Assembly (NCBI GenBank): GCA_947465645.1
Contig: CANIBQ010000161.1
Location: 1-6,701 of the forward strand
Length of the DNA: 6,701 nt
Reading direction: 5' to 3'
DNA from: Acidobacteriota bacterium
GTDB taxonomy: Bacteria; Acidobacteriota; Vicinamibacteria; Vicinamibacterales; UBA2999
Positions 1 to 5,055 of the stretch are shown here, one piece after another. The translations under genes were made by a program, and so were the position numbers. The notes below the pieces were generated by a model. That model worked only from the letters and a program-made list of their open reading frames with translations, was not told where the DNA came from and searched no databases. How positions within the stretch are numbered: the stretch's first letter is position 1; each line of letters starts with the position of its first letter.

Positions 1-535
1 AGTCGGCCGACTTCGTCTCCCAGATCGTGTTCCAGTCGCTGTTGGCGTTCTCGTTGGCCACCTGCGAGTCGGCCTTCCCGCCCTGCGCGTTGGCGTAGAA
101 GACATAGCCGTTGCGCCGGTCGTGGAACGTATCGACCATCACCGCGAAGTGATCGTTGTTGTAGAGATTGGCCGCGTCGCGCCGCATGTCGCTCATGACG
201 CGCTTTGAAGAATCGGTCTCCCACAGACGCGCACCGATGTAGACGGCGTCCTCGTCGTAGCTCACCCAGACTTCGGTCTTCTCGGTGGCCGGCTGGCCTT
301 CGTCGGGTTCCTGCTGCACGAAGTCGCCGAACGAGGGAGTGTCGCGGTAGAGGGATTCGTCGAGCCGGCCGTCGAGCACCAGGCGCTCGGCCAGCCGAAT
401 CCCACGAATGGTGACGTGCCCTGCCTCATCTCGAGAGACGACGGCCGGAGGCACTGGCGCGGGCGGCGCCTGCGCGACTGCGGCACTGGGTAGACAGACC
501 AGCGCCACAATCGCGGCAAAGAAAGCGGTTCGCAC
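1..535 (-). CDS. Exported DUF5916 / CBM9-like protein, N-terminal part, cut by window edge
   Basis: Seen: an open frame of 178 codons running off the left edge. It starts at GTG 535-533, 9 bases after the stop of the metallo-hydrolase gene; an in-frame TAG (the neighbour's own stop) excludes an earlier start. The N-terminus MRTAFFAAIVALVCLPSAAV is a clear signal peptide, followed by a Pro/Ala-rich stretch. The body then shows RLVLDGRLDESLYRDTPS, FVQQEPDEGQPATEKTEVWV, DTFHDRRNGYVFYANAQG and SDWNTIWETK. Known: this pattern is the carbohydrate-binding-family-9-like domain at the head of DUF5916 proteins, usually about 700-900 residues long with a C-terminal beta-barrel-like part, common in Acidobacteriota, Gemmatimonadota and Bacteroidota. 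Substrate and role are unknown. Inference: it is exported and co-transcribed with the upstream gene. No strong Shine-Dalgarno sequence is visible, so translation may be coupled. The C-terminal three quarters are outside the window. Confidence 0.88.
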   Translation of the reverse strand, partial: MRTAFFAAIVALVCLPSAAVAQAPPAPVPPAVVSRDEAGHVTIRGIRLAERLVLDGRLDESLYRDTPSFGDFVQQEPDEGQPATEKTEVWVSYDEDAVYIGARLWETDSSKRVMSDMRRDAANLYNNDHFAVMVDTFHDRRNGYVFYANAQGGKADSQVANENANSDWNTIWETKSAD

Positions 536-544
536 CCGACTCGT

Positions 545-2011
545 CTAGTTGGTGGCGTTGACGCCGGCGGAGCGGCCGAGCTCGGCCATGTCCGTCGTGC
601 GATTGCCGTGCAGCGGAGCGATCACCTGGACGTCCAGCTTCCGCCGCTGGATGTTGTCGTAGAGGGCCCTGGCAAACGGCACCGCCGGCGGGATCAGCGC
701 AGTGCCCGCCTGGGCAGGCGCCGTGTAGGCGTCCGCCTCCGCCAGGATCTTCTCCGCCGGCAGGTAGACCATCAACATGTCGCCGGTGTGCTCGAGGCCG
801 GTGACGCGGTGCAGCCGGATGACCCGCGTCCCGTCCGTCAGCGTCCCGTCGTCTCCCACCGTCTGGATCTTCACCGATTTCTTCGACGAGGCGAGCGTGT
901 CTGGGCCGAGCGTGTGCGGCGTCTTCGCCACGCGCTCGATAAACGCCTTGTTCGACCGGTGCGTGACGATCGTCGCGCCTTCGTCGATCGCCGTGCGAAT
1001 CCCGGAGAGATGATCCCAGTGATGATGCGACGTGATCACGTAACGCACCGGCTTGTTGGGAATGAGCTCCTTCGCCTTGGCGACGACGGCCAGCGCGCGC
1101 GGCTCGCCGAGCGGCAGGTCGACGATGACGATGTGATCCTTCATCTCGATTGCGAGGCTGTGGTGCGAGCCGCCCGTCAGGTAGTGCACGCCCGCGGCCA
1201 GCGCCTGCGAGGCGACGGCCTGGGGAGCGGGCGGTGGGGCGTTGCGCACGTTGTCGGGCACCGGCGCGTCGAACATCGGATTGGCGGTGACCGACGAGAC
1301 GGTGATGTCGAGCGAGGGGTACCCGTCCTGCAACTGGACGATGCGTGAGGGAAACGTGACGCCGCCGAAGTCCTTGTACCCGGTGTAGGTGGTCTCGACC
1401 AGCATGTCACCGACGATCGGCTGATCGAACCAGGTCTGGACCTTCTCGATGTGGCCCTGCGCATTGATGGTGCCGACCAGCTTGTACTTGCCGCCGACGG
1501 TGAACGACACCTCGGTGCCTCCGCGGGTCGCGCGCGTGGCGGCGTTGCTGGCCATCGCGGCCTTCACGAAGCCCTGCGGGGTGGCCCAGAGCGCCAGCAT
1601 CCATTCGGCGTGCGCGCCCGGCGCCGGCGCCGCCATGCCGTTCGGAGCGGCCGGCGCGTTCCACGCGTAATTGCCGCTGACGAGCTGCACCTGCCGCTGC
1701 TCGCCGAAGAACGGCGCGCCGCCCCCGCGCGGCATCACGGGGCCCATCTCGCGCAGCAATTCGATGCGCATGGCAGCCGTGTCGTAGTTGAACGCCGCCG
1801 TGTAGCTCTTCACGGGCACGGCCGGCCACGGCTCCGAGGCGGTGTAATTCTGTCCGACGGAGAAATTCCGGCCCGCGCCGGTGAACTGCAAGGTCTTGAT
1901 GTTGGCAACGCCCAACGTGGCCGCCGCGGTCTGGAGGACGCCCTGCTGGGCGGTGACACTGACAGCGAATACCAGCGCGCAGAGCAGCGCGAGCAGAGGG
2001 ATCTTACGCAT
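545..2011 (-). CDS. Exported metallo-beta-lactamase-fold hydrolase with long N-terminal domain
   Basis: Seen: 488 residues starting at ATG 2011-2009, with GGAAAGG (2028-2022) about 10 bases upstream. Residues 1-22 form a signal peptide with a probable cleavage site VTA/QQ. Residues about 25-245 form a domain with no catalytic motif that I recognise, including GDMLVETTYTGYKDFGGVTF. The metallo-beta-lactamase fold follows from about 272. Its zinc motif HHHWDH is at 329-334 (H329, H331, D333, H334), with further likely ligands H408 (GLEHTGDML), D427 (AEADAY) and H468 (APLHG). Known: this set of ligands defines the binuclear zinc hydrolase fold, but substrates range widely (lactams, thioesters, sulfur species, lactones), so the substrate cannot be named. 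The N-terminal part resembles that of other acidobacterial proteins of this architecture, as I remember them. Inference: periplasmic or surface hydrolase, first gene of a two-gene unit with the DUF5916 gene. It is not evidence for antibiotic resistance. Confidence 0.9.
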   Translation of the reverse strand: MRKIPLLALLCALVFAVSVTAQQGVLQTAAATLGVANIKTLQFTGAGRNFSVGQNYTASEPWPAVPVKSYTAAFNYDTAAMRIELLREMGPVMPRGGGAPFFGEQRQVQLVSGNYAWNAPAAPNGMAAPAPGAHAEWMLALWATPQGFVKAAMASNAATRATRGGTEVSFTVGGKYKLVGTINAQGHIEKVQTWFDQPIVGDMLVETTYTGYKDFGGVTFPSRIVQLQDGYPSLDITVSSVTANPMFDAPVPDNVRNAPPPAPQAVASQALAAGVHYLTGGSHHSLAIEMKDHIVIVDLPLGEPRALAVVAKAKELIPNKPVRYVITSHHHWDHLSGIRTAIDEGATIVTHRSNKAFIERVAKTPHTLGPDTLASSKKSVKIQTVGDDGTLTDGTRVIRLHRVTGLEHTGDMLMVYLPAEKILAEADAYTAPAQAGTALIPPAVPFARALYDNIQRRKLDVQVIAPLHGNRTTDMAELGRSAGVNATN

Positions 2012-2043
2012 CGATAACTACCCTTTCCTATGGCGGAAGGGGC

Positions 2044-2049
2044 AGTATA
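2044..2049 (-). promoter_or_regulatory. Probable -10 element for the metallo-hydrolase gene
   Basis: On the minus strand the hexamer TATACT matches TATAAT at five of six positions. It would place the transcription start near 2037, giving a 5' leader of about 26 bases that contains GGAAAGG at 2028-2022. The -35 region is poor: GGAATA at 17 bases spacing, or TTGCGG at an overlong 21. A short inverted repeat CGCTT-T-AAGCG (2077-2087) lies just upstream and could be an operator, but it is too short to claim. Confidence 0.4.
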
Positions 2050-2095
2050 CTACGCGCCGATTTTCTTATTCCGCAACGCTTTAAGCGCTAACAGG

Positions 2096-2485
2096 TCAGT
2101 GCCATGGAGTGCCGCCGGTCACCGTTCTTGCGGGGCCCGTGTTTCCAGTGGTCGGCGTCCACGACGGGGCATCGCTGGCCGGGAATGATTCTTCCGAAGC
2201 TTCGGCGACGAGGTCACCCTTGTCGACGTCACGGCAGGGCAACGCCGCCTTCAGCCGTCCGCGGTGATGGCGCCGGAGGTCAACGCCGGAGGCCGCCCAC
2301 CAGGCGAGCGCGCTGCCGCCGGCCGCGAGCAACAGGCCCGTGAGCGAGCGGCGCCGAAAACCAATGACCAGACATGCGCCGGCCGTCATCGCGGCCAGAT
2401 AGCGTTCGGTATCCCATGGGGCGCGCTGGTCGACGTTGTCCCAGATGCTGACTTCGCTGCGGTGCTGGACGAGATTTGAATTCAA
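2096..2485 (-). CDS. Small two-helix membrane protein (DUF2892/YgaP-like) with SEESFPASD tail motif
   Basis: Seen: 129 residues from a TTG start at 2485-2483, supported by GGAGG (2497-2493) at 8 bases spacing; no ATG or GTG start is available before residue 34. The protein begins MNSNL. It then has two hydrophobic stretches, about 31-43 and 47-66, separated by RRR (44-46), which looks like a membrane hairpin. A polar stretch follows, then the motif EASEESFPASDAPSWT at 95-110 and a Thr/Gly-rich tail. Known: the helix-RRR-helix pattern resembles DUF2892 (YgaP-like) inner-membrane segments. The acidic SEESFPASD-type motif recurs at the C-termini of small bacterial proteins, with no assigned function. 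Inference: an inner-membrane protein with a conserved tail that may bind a partner. It is divergent from a small winged-helix-like gene and preceded by a sigma-54-type promoter match. The metallo-hydrolase gene follows after 84 bases but has its own -10 candidate. Confidence 0.78.
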   Translation of the reverse strand: MNSNLVQHRSEVSIWDNVDQRAPWDTERYLAAMTAGACLVIGFRRRSLTGLLLAAGGSALAWWAASGVDLRRHHRGRLKAALPCRDVDKGDLVAEASEESFPASDAPSWTPTTGNTGPARTVTGGTPWH

Positions 2486-2492
2486 AAGGAGG

Positions 2493-2497
2493 CCTCC
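2493..2497 (-). promoter_or_regulatory. Ribosome binding site fixing the TTG start of the membrane protein
   Basis: GGAGG on the minus strand, 8 bases before TTG 2485. It is a perfect anti-16S match, and it makes the rare TTG start credible. It lies inside the palindrome GGAGGCCTCC (2488-2497). The sigma-54-predicted transcription start (about 2498) would leave this site at the extreme 5' end of the mRNA. Confidence 0.65.
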
Positions 2498-2508
2498 GCT
2501 GGAAAAAT

Positions 2509-2524
2509 TGCAACGGACGTGCCC
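2509..2524 (-). promoter_or_regulatory. Sigma-54 (RpoN) -24/-12 promoter candidate for the membrane protein gene
   Basis: Minus strand reads GGGCACGTCCGTTGCA (2524 to 2509). Against the family consensus TGGCACG-N4-TTGCW, only the first base differs. The invariant GG (2523-2522) and GC (2511-2510) are separated by exactly 10 bases. With C2510 at -12, transcription would start near 2498, a 13-base leader before the TTG start; this is short and is the main weakness. Orientation and position fit the 2485 gene. Transcription from such a promoter would require an AAA+ enhancer-binding activator, none of which is encoded in the window. Confidence 0.55.
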
Positions 2525-2548
2525 CCGCCAACTGGTGTTTGGTTTTTT

Positions 2549-2577
2549 TACAGGTGACGGTCAGGGCCACTACAGGT
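2549..2577. repeat. Two direct copies of TACAGGT, 22 bases apart, between divergent promoters
   Basis: TACAGGT occurs at 2549-2555 and 2571-2577, start-to-start 22 bases or about two helical turns, so both copies face the same side of the DNA. They lie 25-53 bases beyond the minus-strand -24 element and about 113-141 before the plus-strand one. That is a plausible place for an activator site, but a 7-base repeat can occur by chance. Confidence 0.35.
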
Positions 2578-2585
2578 AAGAGGTC

Positions 2586-2601
2586 CGGAAAGACGGAAAG
2601 A
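2586..2601. repeat. Tandem 8-base repeat CGGAAAGA x2
   Basis: CGGAAAGA is repeated perfectly and without a gap (2586-2593, 2594-2601), in the non-coding stretch between the divergent small genes. It could be a regulator site or simple slippage. Confidence 0.35.
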
Positions 2602-2689
2602 ACCGGCAATCCGGGACGGCCGCAGACGAGCCACGCGAATTACCGAAGAATCTCGCACCCTCCGTCCTGCGCCTGAGGTCGGCTCGAAA

Positions 2690-2705
2690 TGGCATTGGGG
2701 TTGCT
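2690..2705 (+). promoter_or_regulatory. Sigma-54 (RpoN) -24/-12 promoter candidate for the winged-helix-like gene
   Basis: Plus strand reads TGGCATTGGGGTTGCT. Against TGGCACG-N4-TTGCW it differs only at the two less conserved CG positions of the -24 box. GG (2691-2692) and GC (2703-2704) are exactly 10 bases apart. C2704 as -12 gives a start near 2716 and a leader of about 39 bases that includes the GAAGGAG site at 2742-2748. A possible ATG at 2689 overlaps this element and is therefore unlikely to be the true start of the gene. Confidence 0.55.
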
Positions 2706-2741
2706 CAAAAGAGAACGATTCGCCATACATCAGGAAAGAAC

Positions 2742-2748
2742 GAAGGAG
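2742..2748 (+). promoter_or_regulatory. Ribosome binding site choosing the ATG at 2755
   Basis: GAAGGAG ends 6 bases before ATG 2755. An in-frame ATG at 2749 is too close to it, and an ATG at 2689 has no such site and lies in the promoter candidate. Confidence 0.7.
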
Positions 2749-2754
2749 ATGAAC

Positions 2755-2982
2755 ATGGCAGCACAACCGCAGCCGATTGATGACGTTCTCCGCCGCGTCC
2801 AGGGTGAGTACACCGAAATGCCTGGACTGCGACTGACGACGGCGCAGGCCCAGCGTCTCTGGGGCCTGGATCGGAGCGCCTGCGACACGCTGCTCGGTGC
2901 CCTCGTTGAGGCGAAATTTCTCTTCCGCACTCGTGATGGAGCTTTCGTCAGGTCCGAGCAGGCTCGGGCCATTCGACGGTAA
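2755..2982 (+). CDS. Small winged-helix-like protein, function unknown
   Basis: Seen: 75 residues beginning MAAQPQPIDDVLRRVQGEYT, with start chosen by GAAGGAG at 2742-2748. Residues about 24-67 carry LRLTTAQAQRLWGLDRSACD, then LLGALVEAKFL and a two-strand turn FRTRDGAFVR. This reads as helix-turn-helix followed by a wing. Conserved-looking features are the PGLRLT start, QAxRLWGL and FLxRTxxGxFVR. Known: very similar short proteins are common in Acidobacteriota and Proteobacteria as unassigned proteins, to my recollection; the fold suggests DNA or protein binding. Inference: possibly a small transcription regulator. It is divergently placed from the SEESFPASD-motif membrane protein, and a sigma-54-type element precedes it. 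It converges on rdgB with 80 bases between the stop codons and no clear terminator there. Confidence 0.75.
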   Translation: MAAQPQPIDDVLRRVQGEYTEMPGLRLTTAQAQRLWGLDRSACDTLLGALVEAKFLFRTRDGAFVRSEQARAIRR

Positions 2983-3062
2983 TGAGTTCAGCCTGCCAGG
3001 CCAGTCGGTGTCAGTCCCGCCCTACGAGCCGTAAGACCGACAAGGCCGCCACGCCCTGCCCC

Positions 3063-3719
3063 CTAACCCCTAGACCCTTGCAGATGTAACCACCGAAGCC
3101 ACTCGGCCAGGCGGCGGAAGGCGTGTCCCCGGTGTGAGATGAGGCGCTTGTCCTCCTCGGTCACTTCACCAAGCGTTCTCTTGTAGGGGGGGTAATAGAA
3201 AATCGGATCGTAGCCGAAGCCTCCCGTGCCTGTAGGCTCTTTCGCGATCTCACCTTCAACCGCGCCAGTCGTCTCCCACACGACTTTGCCGTCGCGAACG
3301 GCGGTCACCGCACAGATATAGCGCGCCGTCCGCGGCCGGTCCGGTTTCTCGGCCAGACGCCGGTTCAGCTCCGCCATCCGCTCCGGGTACGACGCATCGG
3401 GTCGCAGGAAGCGTGCGGATCTGACGCCAGGCTCGCCGTGGAGGGCATCGACGACGATCCCGGAATCCTCGGCGACGGTGAGCACGCGCGCCCGTTCGGC
3501 GTGGTCGAGCGGGCCGGCCAGGCGCGACGCGTAGTAGGTGGCCTTGATGCGCGCGTTCTCGCCAAATGTCAGCCCGGTTTCCTCGGGTTCCGGCACCCGG
3601 GCGAGGTCCGGCAGGGTCACCAGCGCATAGGGGATGTCGAGGAGGACTCCGCGAATCTCCTTGAGCTTGTCCGCGCTGGTCGTGGCGACCAGGAGCTTGT
3701 CGCAGGGAGTGTCTGCCAC
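3063..3719 (-). CDS. rdgB: Non-canonical purine NTP pyrophosphatase (RdgB/HAM1 family)
   Basis: Role: hydrolyses dITP, dXTP/XTP and ITP to the monophosphate and pyrophosphate in the cytosol, keeping deaminated purines out of DNA and RNA. Seen: 218 residues, near the usual size of about 200. Motifs in order are LLVATTSADKLKEI (9-22), LTFGENARIKA (50-60), AEDSGI with probable catalytic D85 (83-88), GEPGVRSARF (95-104), GTGGFGYDPIF (164-174) and SHRGHA (195-200). The first motif has Ser at 15 where most members have Asn (TxNxxK), and AEDSG replaces the common ADDSG. The start is GTG 3719-3717, only 4 bases after the rph stop, without a strong ribosome site, suggesting translational coupling. It is the last gene of the amidase-GerMN-rph-rdgB cluster. 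The rph-rdgB adjacency is a recurrent bacterial arrangement. Confidence 0.95.
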   Translation of the reverse strand: MADTPCDKLLVATTSADKLKEIRGVLLDIPYALVTLPDLARVPEPEETGLTFGENARIKATYYASRLAGPLDHAERARVLTVAEDSGIVVDALHGEPGVRSARFLRPDASYPERMAELNRRLAEKPDRPRTARYICAVTAVRDGKVVWETTGAVEGEIAKEPTGTGGFGYDPIFYYPPYKRTLGEVTEEDKRLISHRGHAFRRLAEWLRWLHLQGSRG

Positions 3720-3723
3720 GGCC

Positions 3724-4452
3724 CTATTTACCCAGGATTGAGCCCACCAGCCCGCGCTGCAGCGCGATGAGTTGACGGATCCCGGTATCTCCCAGGTCGA
3801 GCAGCCGGTTCAGCGCTTCGCGGCCAAACGGCAGCGCTTCGGCGGTGCCCTGGAGCTCGATGTACAGACCAGCGCCGGTCTTGACGATGTTCATGTCAAC
3901 GTCGGCCTTGGAGTCTTCGGTGTACGCCAGATCGAGCATCGGCTCGCCTTCGACAATCCCCACGCTCGTGGCCGCCACGTAATCCTGCACCGGCATCGTG
4001 CGCAGGAGACCCTGCTCGCGCATCTTGCCGAGCGCCAGTACCAGGGCGACGAACGCCCCGCTGATGGACGCCGTGCGCGTGCCGCCGTCCGCCTGGATCA
4101 CGTCGCAGTCGAGCGTAATGGTGCGCTCGCCCAGCTCTTCGAGGCGCGTGACCGCCCGCAGCGAGCGGCCAATCAACCGCTGGATCTCCTGCGTGCGCCC
4201 GCCAACCTTGCCGGCGGTGGATTCGCGCTGCGATCGAGTGTGGGTGGCGCGGGGCAGCATGCCGTATTCGGCGGTGACCCAGCCCTTGCCGGTGTTCCGC
4301 CGGAACGGCGGCACCCGGTCTTCTACGCTGGCGGTGCAGATGACTTTGGTCTTGCCGGCCTCGACCAGCACCGATCCTTCGGCGTGAACCAGGAAGTGCG
4401 GGGTGATCCGGGTGGGGCGGAGCTGTTCTGAGAGACGGCCGTCTGCACGCAT
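3724..4452 (-). CDS. rph: Ribonuclease PH
   Basis: Role: phosphate-dependent 3'-5' exoribonuclease that trims tRNA 3' tails and other RNA ends in the cytosol, releasing nucleoside diphosphates, as a hexamer. Seen: 242 residues, the normal length, ATG at 4452. Hallmarks are [17 protein letters not shown] (57-73), R86 inside [17 protein letters not shown] (84-100), [15 protein letters not shown] (116-130, with GTR 124-126 the phosphate site) and [16 protein letters not shown] (173-188). In the last, D180 and D186 have the spacing of the family's catalytic metal-binding aspartates. All expected active-site residues are present, so I judge it functional. It starts 15 bases after the GerMN gene and ends 4 bases before rdgB. 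Confidence 0.97.
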   Translation of the reverse strand: MRADGRLSEQLRPTRITPHFLVHAEGSVLVEAGKTKVICTASVEDRVPPFRRNTGKGWVTAEYGMLPRATHTRSQRESTAGKVGGRTQEIQRLIGRSLRAVTRLEELGERTITLDCDVIQADGGTRTASISGAFVALVLALGKMREQGLLRTMPVQDYVAATSVGIVEGEPMLDLAYTEDSKADVDMNIVKTGAGLYIELQGTAEALPFGREALNRLLDLGDTGIRQLIALQRGLVGSILGK

Positions 4453-4467
4453 AGGACGCTCACTGTA

Positions 4468-5055
4468 TTAGGTTTCCGACTCCCTGACGAGCGTCACGTC
4501 GCGAATCAGCGGCCGGCGCAGGTCTACGTGGCCGGCCAGCGTCTCGGCTTCCTTGCCATCGATGAGGATCTGCACCCGCTGGATGGTCGGGAGGTTGGCC
4601 GTGACGGCGTTGACGATCGCGTACACGGTCAGCAGCTCCGTGAACGACCCGCCGGGGTGCTGTGACGACACGTGGGCGCTCAGGTCAACGAAGGCATCGC
4701 CCCGCTCGGTCACGTAGAACGCCCGCAGCATCGTGCCCGCCGGAATCGCAGAGACATACGGCGGCGGCGCGGGTTGCAGTTGCATGGTGAGGATTTCGCG
4801 TCCCTGTGGGACGACGCCCTCGGCGAGCGGCACTTCGCGCCGCACGGGGACGAGCGCCTGACCATCTTGCGCGGCGTAGAACAGCGTCGCGGTGATGTGC
4901 GGCACGCCCGCGGCCGGCGTTGCGGGGGCCCCCGCAACGCCGCTCGTCGTCGCGGGGGGAGCCACCAGCCGCTCGAGGCCCCGTGTGACGCCCCATGCGA
5001 GGACGGCCAGCAGGAGGACGCCAATCGCGACGCGTCTGTAACGAGGATGCGTCAT
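4468..5055 (-). CDS. Membrane-anchored GerMN-domain protein
   Basis: Seen: 195 residues, ATG at 5055 overlapping the amidase stop as ATGA. A basic start (MTHPRYRR) is followed by one hydrophobic segment, about 9-26, that looks like a signal anchor. A Pro/Ala/Thr linker (about 32-50) follows, then the GerMN domain (about 54-185). The domain carries FVDLSAHVSSQHPGGSFTEL at 122-141, then LLTVYAIVNAVTANLP and VQILIDGKEAETLAGHVDLR. Known: GerMN is the repeated domain of Bacillus GerM, which functions in spore peptidoglycan and germination, but single-domain versions occur in many non-sporing bacteria. Inference: it acts outside the inner membrane, with the amidase, in cell-wall remodelling. Its biochemical role is unproven. 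The linker codons contain a 28-base perfect palindrome (see 4915-4942). Confidence 0.9.
   Translation of the reverse strand: MTHPRYRRVAIGVLLLAVLAWGVTRGLERLVAPPATTSGVAGAPATPAAGVPHITATLFYAAQDGQALVPVRREVPLAEGVVPQGREILTMQLQPAPPPYVSAIPAGTMLRAFYVTERGDAFVDLSAHVSSQHPGGSFTELLTVYAIVNAVTANLPTIQRVQILIDGKEAETLAGHVDLRRPLIRDVTLVRESET
4915..4942. repeat. 28-base perfect palindrome inside the GerMN linker
   Basis: Two 14-base arms, CGGCGTTGCGGGGG and CCCCCGCAACGCCG, join without a spacer. They lie in the codons for residues 39-47 (GVAGAPATP) of the GerMN protein. The mRNA could form a GC-rich hairpin there. No T-run follows on either strand, so it is not an intrinsic terminator. Confidence 0.85.

Noticed and set aside
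262..519. 85-codon minus-strand frame with ATG start
   Set aside because: Same strand but wrong frame relative to the DUF5916 protein, whose signal peptide and conserved motifs run through this interval.
608..1348. Long plus-strand open frame opposite the metallo-hydrolase gene
   Set aside because: Arg/Val/Asp-rich translation with no family motif. It is a reverse-complement shadow of a strongly supported gene in GC-rich DNA.
2077..2087. CGCTT-T-AAGCG inverted repeat upstream of the metallo-hydrolase gene
   Set aside because: Five-base arms are too short to call as an operator, and there is no T-run to make it a terminator of the preceding gene.
2724..2729. Sigma-70 promoter (TTGCTC, 17 bases, CATACA) for the winged-helix-like gene
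   Set aside because: The -10 matches the consensus at only three of six positions. The overlapping sigma-54-type match is much better.
2983..3062. Possible bidirectional terminator between the convergent winged-helix-like gene and rdgB
   Set aside because: Only GCCTG-C-CAGGC and a loose GTCGGT/ACCGAC pair are present, with no T-run on either strand.
3772..4431. 219-codon plus-strand open frame opposite rph
   Set aside because: Shadow of RNase PH, whose motifs are complete on the other strand.
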